From CAYNVQ01 sp964400735 (GTDB taxonomy: Bacteria > Acidobacteriota > Aminicenantia > Aminicenantales > Aminicenantaceae), in assembly GCA_964400735.1 (NCBI GenBank), contig CAYNVQ010000001.1, forward strand, positions 1,054,001 to 1,118,000: a DNA stretch of 64,000 nucleotides, given 5' to 3'. The notes beneath the pieces were generated by a model. It had not been told where the DNA came from. It was given only the letters and a program-made list of their open reading frames with translations, and did no database searches. Shown here in pieces: positions 42,035 through 49,490 of the stretch. The position numbers and the translations under genes were made by a program. Each line of letters starts with the position of its first letter. Positions within the stretch are counted from its first letter, which is position 1.

Positions 42035-42197
42035 CCGCTTTATTCCCTATTCTTATTCCGGTTGTTACCGAACAATCCTAAGTTTAACCCTACCTTTCGA
42101 ACAGAGTCAATAGCCAAAATCCCGCACCCCGCGCCTGCCTCGAGGTTGACATTCTCCCAAACCAGTGATAATAAATTTGATTTGGTGACTTTGATTT

Positions 42198-42255
42198 GGT
42201 GACAGGTTACTAAATTATAAAATCGATACAAATACTAATTAAGTAACCTGTCACC
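42198..42255. repeat. GGTGACAGG palindrome, copy c
   Basis: GGTGACAGGTTACTAAATTA pairs with TAATTAAGTAACCTGTCACC. It lies directly before the first sulfatase gene, whose ATG is only 13 bases past the element, so the transcript leader would carry this hairpin and no clear Shine-Dalgarno remains. Confidence 0.85.
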
Positions 42256-42267
42256 ATTTACAAAAAA

Positions 42268-43764
42268 ATGAAAACTTGTGTCGATCGGCGCGAATTTCTA
42301 AAGGCTTTGGGCCTGAGCGCTGCGGCTATGGTCCTTCCCCAACTCGAGACGGGTTGCCGCCGACGGTCCTCAACCCCTAACATCATCTTCATTCTTGCCG
42401 ATGATCTAGGTTATGGGGAGGTGGGATGTTACGGTCAAAAAAAAATCAAAACACCCAACATCGATAAGTTGGCAGCTCGGGGCATAAGATTCACCCAGCA
42501 TTACTCCGGAAGCCCGGTTTGTGCGCCGTCGCGTTGTGTTCTTTTAACTGGCAAAAACACGGGGCATGCCTATATACGAGATAACGATGAGATGGGAGAG
42601 CGCGGGGATGTCTGGCATGACCCAGAGCTTGAAGGACAACGGCCGCTTCTACCTGGAACCACGACTATCGGGACCATCTTGAAGAAGGCGGGATACACGA
42701 CAGGGGCCATCGGAAAGTGGGGATTGGGAGGACCGGGAAGCGCGGGTGAACCCAACCGGCAGGGATTCGATTTCTGGTTCGGCTATCTCTGCCAGCGGGT
42801 GGCTCACAATTATTACCCCACTCATCTGTGGAGAAATGGCGAAAAATACATTTTAAAAGGAAATCCCTATTTTTATCCCCACCAAAAATTCCCGGAAGAC
42901 AAGGATCCCTTGGATGATGCTTCCTATCAAGTGTATAAGGGTGAAACGTATTCCATGGATGTAATGATGGAGGAGGCCTTGGGCTTCATCGGAAAAAACA
43001 AAGATCGACCTTTTTTTCTCTATCTTCCTTTTACCATCCCTCACGCTGCGATTCAGGTCCCTGACGACTCGTTGGAGGAATACAAAGACGCCTTTCCAGA
43101 AAAGCCTTATCTTGGCGACAAGGGATATCTCCCTCATCCTCGACCGAGGGCCGGATATGCCGCCATGGTCACCCGAATGGACCGGGAGATCGGAAGGATC
43201 ATGTCGCTGCTGGAGGAGCTCGGGCTCGTCCAAAATACCCTGGTTATATTTTCGAGTGATAACGGTCCCACCTTCAACGGCGGAACGGATTCGGCATTCT
43301 TTGAAAGCGCTGGCCCCTTGCGGGGGCTCAAGACCATGCTGTACGAGGGCGGGATAAGGGTACCTTTGATCGCCCGCTGGCCAGGGAAGATAGAACCGGG
43401 CCGCGTGACCAGCCATGTTTCGGCATTTTGGGACATCCTGCCCACCTTCACAGATATCTTGGGAATAGATCCCCCACCGGATATCGATGGCATTTCTTTC
43501 CTCCCCACCCTCATGGGACAGGAGGAGAAGCAGAAGGAACACGATTTTCTTTACTGGGAATACCAAGGGAAGCAGGCAGTGCGGATGGGGGACTGGAAAG
43601 CTTACCGGCCGGGTCCGGGACAAAGCATCGAGCTGTACGACCTCAGTAACGATATCGGTGAACAAAATGACGTGGCTTTCGCAAATCCCGCCGTTATCTC
43701 AGAAATCGAACAAATCCTTAAAAAAGCCCGTACAGAATCCAAACTTTTTCCTCTAAATCGGTGA
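42268..43764 (+). CDS. exported sulfatase (S1 family, Cys-type)
   Basis: Protein of 498 residues. The N-terminus VDRREFLKALGLS has a twin-arginine-like signal followed by a hydrophobic stretch; C30 could be a lipobox (ETGC). The catalytic motif is CAPSR (C85 to R89), in which the cysteine is converted to formylglycine. Metal ligands start with ADDLGYG (D45, D46), and SSDNG carries the later pair. A nearby gene encodes the anaerobic maturase able to modify such cysteines. It probably removes sulfate from glycans in the periplasm. Its TGA stop (43762-43764) lies inside copy d of the GGTGACAGG palindrome. Confidence 0.9.
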   Translation: MKTCVDRREFLKALGLSAAAMVLPQLETGCRRRSSTPNIIFILADDLGYGEVGCYGQKKIKTPNIDKLAARGIRFTQHYSGSPVCAPSRCVLLTGKNTGHAYIRDNDEMGERGDVWHDPELEGQRPLLPGTTTIGTILKKAGYTTGAIGKWGLGGPGSAGEPNRQGFDFWFGYLCQRVAHNYYPTHLWRNGEKYILKGNPYFYPHQKFPEDKDPLDDASYQVYKGETYSMDVMMEEALGFIGKNKDRPFFLYLPFTIPHAAIQVPDDSLEEYKDAFPEKPYLGDKGYLPHPRPRAGYAAMVTRMDREIGRIMSLLEELGLVQNTLVIFSSDNGPTFNGGTDSAFFESAGPLRGLKTMLYEGGIRVPLIARWPGKIEPGRVTSHVSAFWDILPTFTDILGIDPPPDIDGISFLPTLMGQEEKQKEHDFLYWEYQGKQAVRMGDWKAYRPGPGQSIELYDLSNDIGEQNDVAFANPAVISEIEQILKKARTESKLFPLNR

Positions 43765-43817
43765 CAGGTTACTTAATTATAAGATCTATCGAAATACTAA
43801 TTAAGTAACCTGTCACC
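43760..43817. repeat. GGTGACAGG palindrome, copy d
   Basis: GGTGACAGGTTACTTAATTA pairs with TAATTAAGTAACCTGTCACC. The TGA in GGTGACAGG is the stop codon of the first sulfatase. The element lies between two co-oriented sulfatase genes. Confidence 0.9.
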
Positions 43818-43861
43818 AAAATAAAAATAATGAAGAAAAAAACAGGAAAGGGATAGCCAAA

Positions 43862-45370
43862 ATGAAGCGCCGTCGGTTTCTTTTTTCCTTGGGTATTGGG
43901 GCCGCTACCTTGGCCGGAGCAGAAATTTTTTCCGCCTCCAAATCATCCAACCTCACCGGGCCAGGCTATTTTTCGAGCCAAAGCCGCCCAAATTTCGTCC
44001 TCATCAATGTCGACGATTTGGGCTGGATGGACCTTTCGTGCTACGGCAGTCATTTTTACGAAACCCCGAATATCGATAAGCTGGCCGGCCAGGGGATGAG
44101 GTTTACGGATGGTTATGCCACCTGTGCGGTTTGCTCACCCACCCGTGCCTCCGTCATGACCGGCCGCTACCCTGCGCGAATCGGCATCACGGATTGGATA
44201 CACCATCTGGACCGGCAAGCCTACCTGGCCATCGGCAAAGGAGAGAACCCTGTCGAATATGTCAAAACCGAAGGCCGCCCCCTTCTATGCCCTCCCAATC
44301 CCTACTGGATGGAACTGGACGAAGTCACCATCGCCGAAATGCTCAAGCCGGCAGGATACACCTCCTGCCACATTGGAAAATGGCATTTAGGGGATGTCTG
44401 GTGGTACCCTGACAAACAAGGATTCGATGTCAATATCGGAGGCTGCGAAATCGGACAGCCACCCACCTACTTCGATCCCTACTACCAACATCCAAGACGG
44501 AGCAGCATCCCGACACTCCCTCCCAGGAAACAGGGTGAATACCTCACCGACCGAGAAGCTGACGAAGCCGTCACCTTCATTCAAAAAAACAGGGAGAAGC
44601 CCTTTTTCCTCTACTATTGTCCCTATGCTGTGCACACACCGCTGGAGGCCAAAAAGGAGCTCATTTCCAAATACAGCAAAAAGCCCGCCACCACTCAAAG
44701 CAACGCCGTTTATGCGGCCATGATCGAAAGCGTCGACCAAGCTGTGGGAAAAATTATGAGAGCCCTTGACGAAATGAATTTGACCCGCACCACAATGGTC
44801 ATATTCACCTCAGACAACGGAGGTCTTGAATATTACGGTTCAGAAGATGGCACAAAGACCTTTGCCACTGACAACGCTCCCCTCCGGGCCGGCAAAGGTT
44901 ATCCCTACGAAGGCGGCATCAGGGTCCCACTGATCGTCCGCTGGCCGGAAAAGATAAAGCCCGGAAGCGTCTGTCATCAACCGGCGGCAAGCATCGACTT
45001 TTTCCCCACTTTGGGCGACACAGCTGGCTCGGAACTTCCTCAAGATCGGGTGATCGACGGAAAGAGCCTTATTCCTTTGCTCACACAAAAGGGCTCTCTT
45101 GAACGAGACGCCATCTTTTGGCACTTTCCCCATTACCGTGGAGGAATCGTCCCCTACAGCATCATTCGGAACGGGGAATGGAAACTTATCAAAAGATATG
45201 AAGGGAAGACTTTCGAGCTGTTCAATTTAAAGGAGGACATAGGCGAAAAGCAGGACCTTTCGAAAAGCAGGCCGGAGAAAGTCCAAGAACTCGACGATCT
45301 TCTCCAGACATGGCTCAAGCAAACAGGAGCCAAGCTGCCAATAGCAAAACCGACAACCTCAAAATGGTGA
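43862..45370 (+). CDS. exported sulfatase (S1 family, Cys-type)
   Basis: Protein of 502 residues, a distant paralogue of the sulfatase before it. The N-terminus KRRRFLFSLGIGAATLAGA is a twin-arginine-type signal. The catalytic motif is CSPTR (C91 to R95), the metal-binding start is NVDDLGWMD and the later site is TSDNGG. Folding into formylglycine form requires the maturase encoded at 45478. The substrate is unknown, probably a sulfated host or algal glycan. Its terminal codons are TGG TGA, again in a GGTGA context close to the next palindrome. It lies 97 bases after the first sulfatase stop and 107 before the maturase. Confidence 0.9.
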   Translation: MKRRRFLFSLGIGAATLAGAEIFSASKSSNLTGPGYFSSQSRPNFVLINVDDLGWMDLSCYGSHFYETPNIDKLAGQGMRFTDGYATCAVCSPTRASVMTGRYPARIGITDWIHHLDRQAYLAIGKGENPVEYVKTEGRPLLCPPNPYWMELDEVTIAEMLKPAGYTSCHIGKWHLGDVWWYPDKQGFDVNIGGCEIGQPPTYFDPYYQHPRRSSIPTLPPRKQGEYLTDREADEAVTFIQKNREKPFFLYYCPYAVHTPLEAKKELISKYSKKPATTQSNAVYAAMIESVDQAVGKIMRALDEMNLTRTTMVIFTSDNGGLEYYGSEDGTKTFATDNAPLRAGKGYPYEGGIRVPLIVRWPEKIKPGSVCHQPAASIDFFPTLGDTAGSELPQDRVIDGKSLIPLLTQKGSLERDAIFWHFPHYRGGIVPYSIIRNGEWKLIKRYEGKTFELFNLKEDIGEKQDLSKSRPEKVQELDDLLQTWLKQTGAKLPIAKPTTSKW

Positions 45371-45389
45371 TAAAAATGGTGATTGATTT

Positions 45390-45447
45390 GGTGACAGATT
45401 ACTAAATTAGAAATTCGATAGTTTTTGTAATTTAGTAACCTGTCACC
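45390..45447. repeat. GGTGACAGG palindrome, copy e
   Basis: GGTGACAGATTACTAAATTA pairs with TAATTTAGTAACCTGTCACC, one arm carrying a mismatch (AGATT for AGGTT). It lies between the second sulfatase and its maturase gene. Confidence 0.85.
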
Positions 45448-45477
45448 AAATCAGTCAGTCACAAAATTATAAGAAAG

Positions 45478-46752
45478 ATGTACAGGAAAAAGAAGCTCGG
45501 TTCGGTGTTGATCAAGCCGGCGGGTCCAGACTGCAACATGGCCTGTACCTACTGCTTTTATCTGGAAAAATCCAGGCTGTTTTCCGAAACAAAAATCCAC
45601 CGCATGAGCGATGAGGTCCTGGAAGAAACAGTCAAGCAGGTCCTCTCTCAGGGTGAAAAGGCGATTTCTTTCGGCTGGCAGGGGGGAGAACCGACCTTGA
45701 TGGGACTTCCCTTTTTCCGCAAGGCCGTCGCCTTCCAACAGCTATACGGCAGGGGCCATTCCGTGGGCAACGGGCTCCAGACCAACGGCCTCCTTATCGA
45801 CGAGGAATGGGCCGAATTCCTCTCCGAGTACAAATTCCTTGTCGGGTTATCCCTGGACGGTCCCGAGCCCATCCACAACAAATACCGCCGCCTCCGCAGC
45901 GGAGAAGGCTCCTGGTCCAAAGTTGTGGGCAAAGCAGAACTTCTTCTGGACAATAACGTAGCCGTCAACGCCCTCACCGTTGTCAACGACTACTCGGTGG
46001 ATTTCCCCGATGAAATCTATTCCTTCCACAAATCCCTCGGTCTGAACTACATGCAGTTCATTCCTTGCCTGGAACCCGACCCTGGAAATCCCTCTCAGAC
46101 GGCCTTCTTCTCTGCCCCTCCTGAGAAATACGGCCAATTCCTCTGCCGCTTGTTCGACTTCTGGCTGGAAGACTTCGACGGGATGGTGGCCACTACCTCC
46201 ATTCGTTTCTTCGACTCCCTCTTCCATATCTACGTGGACCTCCCTCCGCCCGAATGCACCCTCCTCAAGGAATGCGGAGTTTATGTGGTTATCGAACACA
46301 ACGGCGATATCTATTCCTGCGATTTTTTTGTCGAGCCCCGTTGGAAGCTCGGCAATATTATGGAGGGCAGGCTGGCGGATAGGCTAAACTCCTCCCTCCA
46401 GACCAAATTCGGCCGGATGAAGGCAGCCCTTCCCCAGGATTGCCTGAAGTGTCCATGGCTGCGCCAATGCCGCGGCGGCTGCACCAAGGACCGCTTGCAC
46501 AACCCCGCAAACCATAGCCTCAACCACTTCTGTCCCTCCTACAAGATATTCTTCGAGCATGCCGACCAGCGGTTCAAGGATTTGGCAGCCGATTGGAAAA
46601 GCCGGCAATCGCAAGATGAATCGCTCTGGTCGCCTACTCAGCGCCGACATCAGCAGGCTTCTGACAGCGAACCCCGCCACCCCACCGTCGGCCGCAACGA
46701 CCCCTGCCCCTGCGGAAGCGGACTCAAATACAAGAAATGCTGCGGCCGTTGA
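45478..46752 (+). CDS. anaerobic sulfatase-maturating radical SAM enzyme (anSME) with SEC-C tail
   Basis: Protein of 424 residues. The radical SAM cluster motif is C19-x3-C23-x2-C26 (CNMACTYC), followed by Y-C-F-Y-L-E-K and GGEPTLMG. SPASM cysteines are visible at C-T-L-L-K-E-C-G, Y-S-C-D, C-L-K-C-P-W-L-R-Q-C-R-G-G-C, coordinating two extra clusters. It converts the cysteine in CxPSR/CxPTR of sulfatases to formylglycine without oxygen; both sulfatases just upstream carry that motif. The tail, about 400-424, is a SEC-C zinc knuckle (NDPCPCGSGLKYKKCCGR), common on anSME homologues. AAGAAAG lies before ATG 45478. It points to an anaerobic organism. Confidence 0.92.
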   Translation: MYRKKKLGSVLIKPAGPDCNMACTYCFYLEKSRLFSETKIHRMSDEVLEETVKQVLSQGEKAISFGWQGGEPTLMGLPFFRKAVAFQQLYGRGHSVGNGLQTNGLLIDEEWAEFLSEYKFLVGLSLDGPEPIHNKYRRLRSGEGSWSKVVGKAELLLDNNVAVNALTVVNDYSVDFPDEIYSFHKSLGLNYMQFIPCLEPDPGNPSQTAFFSAPPEKYGQFLCRLFDFWLEDFDGMVATTSIRFFDSLFHIYVDLPPPECTLLKECGVYVVIEHNGDIYSCDFFVEPRWKLGNIMEGRLADRLNSSLQTKFGRMKAALPQDCLKCPWLRQCRGGCTKDRLHNPANHSLNHFCPSYKIFFEHADQRFKDLAADWKSRQSQDESLWSPTQRRHQQASDSEPRHPTVGRNDPCPCGSGLKYKKCCGR

Positions 46753-46836
46753 TCGGATAGGAATCGATAGAAACCAGAACGACTACTCCATGGCACCAAT
46801 AGGACGACAATCAGCACAAAACGCGTCTTTCTTTTT

Positions 46837-47397
46837 TCATTCTGCAAAAATCTTCAGGATTTCCTCCAACTCCGCCCTCATCAAAGGAAAATCGAAGCGG
46901 ATGATCGCCTGTCTCTCAGCGTCCAACAGAATAATCCCCGAGCCTCTCTCCGCCATCGCCCCGAACACCTTGTGTCTATCCATCAAAACGGGGAACAAAA
47001 TTTGATGAGCACGGATAAATCCTTCGAGTTTCTTCTCGGCAATCCCCATAGCGACATCCTCCCTCTCCAGATCTTGAGGCACGATCAAAATTCCCCAGCA
47101 ATCCTGGGTCTTTACCTGAAGGGGAAGCCTTCGATACAGTTCGAGGAAGGATTCAAGGCAGACCATACACGAGAAATCGCGGAAATCGAGGATAAACAGC
47201 AGGAGCCTCCTCCTATCCACCTGCTCCAAGCCCATAGAAGAAGAAACATAACGCATCTCCACAGCCTCAGATCCGGCCTCCCTTCTTTCCTCAGCCGGCC
47301 CAATGCCAAACCCTCTAAAATGCAAAAAAGACGCCAGCCCAAAAACCAGTATGATCAACCAATCCGCAAAAGATAATCTCTCTTCTTTTTTCTCCAT
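46837..47397 (-). CDS. membrane-anchored thioredoxin-like (TlpA/redoxin-type) protein
   Basis: Protein of 186 residues. A membrane anchor at about 12-28 (DWLIILVFGLASFLHF) precedes a periplasmic thioredoxin-fold domain with a CMVC redox pair (C77, C80; DFRDFSCMVC) and a later thioredoxin-type segment (ERGSGIILLDAERQAIIRFDF). The cis-proline region is not obvious. AAGGTGGAAC precedes the start. It is the most distal gene of a minus-strand group with two cysteine-paired peptides and a propeller; it could make or break their disulfides (inference). A 320-base gap separates it from the propeller gene, so co-transcription is likely but not certain. It is convergent with the sulfatase maturase. Confidence 0.75.
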   Translation of the reverse strand: MEKKEERLSFADWLIILVFGLASFLHFRGFGIGPAEERREAGSEAVEMRYVSSSMGLEQVDRRRLLLFILDFRDFSCMVCLESFLELYRRLPLQVKTQDCWGILIVPQDLEREDVAMGIAEKKLEGFIRAHQILFPVLMDRHKVFGAMAERGSGIILLDAERQAIIRFDFPLMRAELEEILKIFAE

Positions 47398-47717
47398 GTT
47401 CCACCTTCATCGCCCGAAACCCCCACCGCCGTCTCAACGGCTGGCTAGAAACTCTCATCTTTCAAACAATGGCCAAAAAACAGGAGGGCCAACCCGAGGT
47501 AATACCATGACTAAACGGGACCTGACTGTCTTTTTCTGCCTATTTATTTTTCTATGTATCCGATGGTCCGCGCATCTGCTTATCTATCTGACTGGTGGTC
47601 TGACTAGCCGACTACCCATCTGTCCCTTCACCTTTCCTTCCTTTTTTCTTTCTTCCTTCCTCCCTCCCTCCCTTCCTTCCTCCCTTCCACAAAAAAGGAT
47701 GCCCCTCAATTGAGGCC
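47398..47717. other. intergenic gap with a long polypyrimidine tract
   Basis: About 320 bases between two minus-strand genes. Positions about 47632-47691 are almost pure C/T on the plus strand, made of CTTTC and CTTCC(T) units (TTTTTTCTTTCTTCCTTCC, then CTCCCTCCCTCCC). No gene or hairpin was accepted. Confidence 0.6.
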
Positions 47718-48680
47718 TTATCTTATGCTGCGAGGAATTCCCACCATCCTGTATTTCTTCAAGGTCACACCTTCGCTGGCCCTCGAATAAAGATAGTCTT
47801 CCCCGTCGATATAGATGCAGTGGCTGCTCTCCGGCAGAATGAAGGTCGTCACGAGCTCTCCCTCCGGGCTCAGAACATAGACATCCCGGCTCCTGTTTTT
47901 GGAAAGATGGCCGCCTAAAACAAATATATTGCCCGACGAGTCCAAAGCGATATCCTTATAGACAATTTCGGTCGGTACCACAAAATCGCCAACCTCTTTC
48001 CTCTCCACCTCCTTCTTCCCCAACAAAGATTCGGACCAAAGCCTCCTCCCGCTCTCATCGAACTTCTCGATTCTATCCCTAAAACAATGAGCCAGATACA
48101 AACAGCCCTGAGCATCCAGATCGAAGCTCACCGTGTCCATTAATAACGGTGAAGAATCCTTCGAAAATTTAACGGATTTAACGACATTGCCCTTTTGATC
48201 GCAGTAGAGAATCTGGCTTTTCATCTGAACGTCGAGCGCCTCCACGGCCACCATCCCCTCATCCAGCGCCTTAATGTCCGCCACCGGGCCTTTCAAAGGA
48301 ATATTAAACTTGAAATTCAAATCTCTATCGAACACTTTGATGACAGGCTGGTACTGTTCTGTGACAAATAGGAAATTTCCCGAAGAGCCCAGAAGCCTAG
48401 GGGCCGTGAATTCCCCCGGCCCCTGTCCCTTTCGTCCTGTCGTCTTTATGAATTCACCGGTCTTGTCGAATTTCTTCAAGGAATAGTCTATCGAATCCGT
48501 GACATAGATGAATTTTTCAGAATCGACCGCCACCCCCACCCACTGGTAAAGAAAGTCATCCTCCAGGCTTCCGATGGAAAGGACTTCTTCCAACATGATT
48601 TTTTTGGGGATAGCAGCGCCCGCCAAAAGACAGAGAAAAGGAAGCCACAAAATGGCACAGGTCTTCAAACAGGATCTCAT
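47718..48680 (-). CDS. exported six-bladed beta-propeller (NHL-like) protein
   Basis: Protein of 320 residues starting at ATG 48680 with a signal peptide (RSCLKTCAILWLPFLCLLAG) and GAGGACGAGAAGG upstream; ATG 48719 in frame would overlap the preceding peptide gene and is less likely. The mature chain is a propeller with blade motifs such as V-A-V-D-S-E-K-F-I-Y-V-T-D, I-K-V-F-D-R-D-L-N-F and I-A-L-D-S-S-G-N-I-F-V-L-G. It resembles the 6-bladed propellers (BF3164-like) that sit beside small exported peptides in Bacteroidetes. It lies 28 bases after a small cysteine-rich peptide gene. Confidence 0.82.
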   Translation of the reverse strand: MRSCLKTCAILWLPFLCLLAGAAIPKKIMLEEVLSIGSLEDDFLYQWVGVAVDSEKFIYVTDSIDYSLKKFDKTGEFIKTTGRKGQGPGEFTAPRLLGSSGNFLFVTEQYQPVIKVFDRDLNFKFNIPLKGPVADIKALDEGMVAVEALDVQMKSQILYCDQKGNVVKSVKFSKDSSPLLMDTVSFDLDAQGCLYLAHCFRDRIEKFDESGRRLWSESLLGKKEVERKEVGDFVVPTEIVYKDIALDSSGNIFVLGGHLSKNRSRDVYVLSPEGELVTTFILPESSHCIYIDGEDYLYSRASEGVTLKKYRMVGIPRSIR

Positions 48681-48708
48681 CCTTCTCGTCCTCGACAAAA
48701 ACGCCCTC

Positions 48709-48918
48709 TCACTCGACATACTTCTTACAGAAAAGGTAGCCCGTCGCGCAGAAAATCGACCCCCCAAGCGTCATGTTCACCAATGGGTCCTCCAGGCATT
48801 TGAATAAGGCCTTTTCACATGCTCCTGCGTTCAGGTCCATCATGGCCACACATAGAAACAGGGTAGCGAAAATCGCGGCCACGGCCGCTCCTTTTTTAAA
48901 TGTGTTTATGCGTTTCAT
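48709..48918 (-). CDS. small exported twin-CX6C peptide 2
   Basis: Precursor of 69 residues. I take the second of two adjacent ATGs, which sits at a better distance from AAGGAGGT. A signal peptide covers about 1-33 (GAAVAAIFATLFLCVAMMDL, ending A-G-A). The mature part, about 36 residues, has four cysteines in two C-x6-C pairs: C34/C41 (CEKALFKC) and C57/C64 (CATGYLFC), separated by 15 residues, ending in K-K-Y-V-E. The second peptide gene upstream has the same plan, so this is a small family. It may be a disulfide-stapled two-helix peptide; function unknown. Confidence 0.78.
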   Translation of the reverse strand: MKRINTFKKGAAVAAIFATLFLCVAMMDLNAGACEKALFKCLEDPLVNMTLGGSIFCATGYLFCKKYVE

Positions 48919-48959
48919 CATACCTCCTTATCACCCATTTCTTAATTCAGGGCCCAGTT

Positions 48960-49199
48960 CTACGCCACGTAATATTTCAAACACCAGGTGTAGCCCATCA
49001 GACATCCTGAAGCGAAAAGCAAAAAAGTCTGGGGCCCGCTCAGGATTCCTGCAATGACCGCATCGACGCTGCACTTGACCAATGCCTTGTCACATTCTTC
49101 CTTTTCCGAGGCAAACAGGGATGGGCCAAAGAGAAAAAGACAAAAAATCAGCCCAACCGCCACGAAACCTCTTGTCCATTGTCTTTTGAAAATGTTCAT
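48960..49199 (-). CDS. small exported twin-CX6C peptide 1
   Basis: Precursor of 79 residues starting after a strong AAAGGAGGTTCCAA. The signal peptide covers about 1-30 (FVAVGLIFCLFLFGPSLF, cleavage near F-A-S). The mature part has C36/C43 (CDKALVKC) and C66/C73 (CLMGYTWC), again C-x6-C twice, 22 residues apart, ending in L-K-Y-Y-V-A. The conserved core with peptide 2 is C-x-K-A-L-x-K-C ... G-Y-x-x-C-x-K-Y. It is the first gene of the peptide-propeller cluster. No known RiPP leader was recognised. Confidence 0.78.
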   Translation of the reverse strand: MNIFKRQWTRGFVAVGLIFCLFLFGPSLFASEKEECDKALVKCSVDAVIAGILSGPQTFLLFASGCLMGYTWCLKYYVA

Positions 49200-49403
49200 T
49201 TGGAACCTCCTTTCACTCCATCTAAAGCAAAATCCATGCCAGCGGTTCCATCTGGGAGGCTTCTAACTTATTGATATAAAATAAATTAACATACAATTCG
49301 AAAGATCAAAAATCTGAGCCAAACATACATGAATTCACCCACCTAGTGGGGAACTAAAAGAAAATAAATAAATTATGAATAAGAGATTTTTTCGCCGTCA
49401 GGA
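49200..49403. other. upstream region of the peptide cluster
   Basis: AT-rich spacer between the peptide 1 start and the hutU terminator. No convincing consensus promoter was found, though it must hold one for the cluster. No gene was accepted. Confidence 0.4.
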
Positions 49404-49433
49404 TAAAAAAAAGGCCCGTCACGCGGACGGGCC
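49404..49433 (-). terminator. rho-independent terminator of hutU
   Basis: On the minus strand, GGCCCGTC (paired 49433-49426) and GACGGGCC (49420-49413) form an 8-base GC-rich stem with loop CGCGT, followed by an unbroken run of T (49412-49404). It lies about 57 bases past the urocanase stop. Confidence 0.9.
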
Positions 49434-49490
49434 CACAGCATTTTTCTACTTTAGTTTACATCCCGGTCAACAGCAGTCGACACAACGCCG

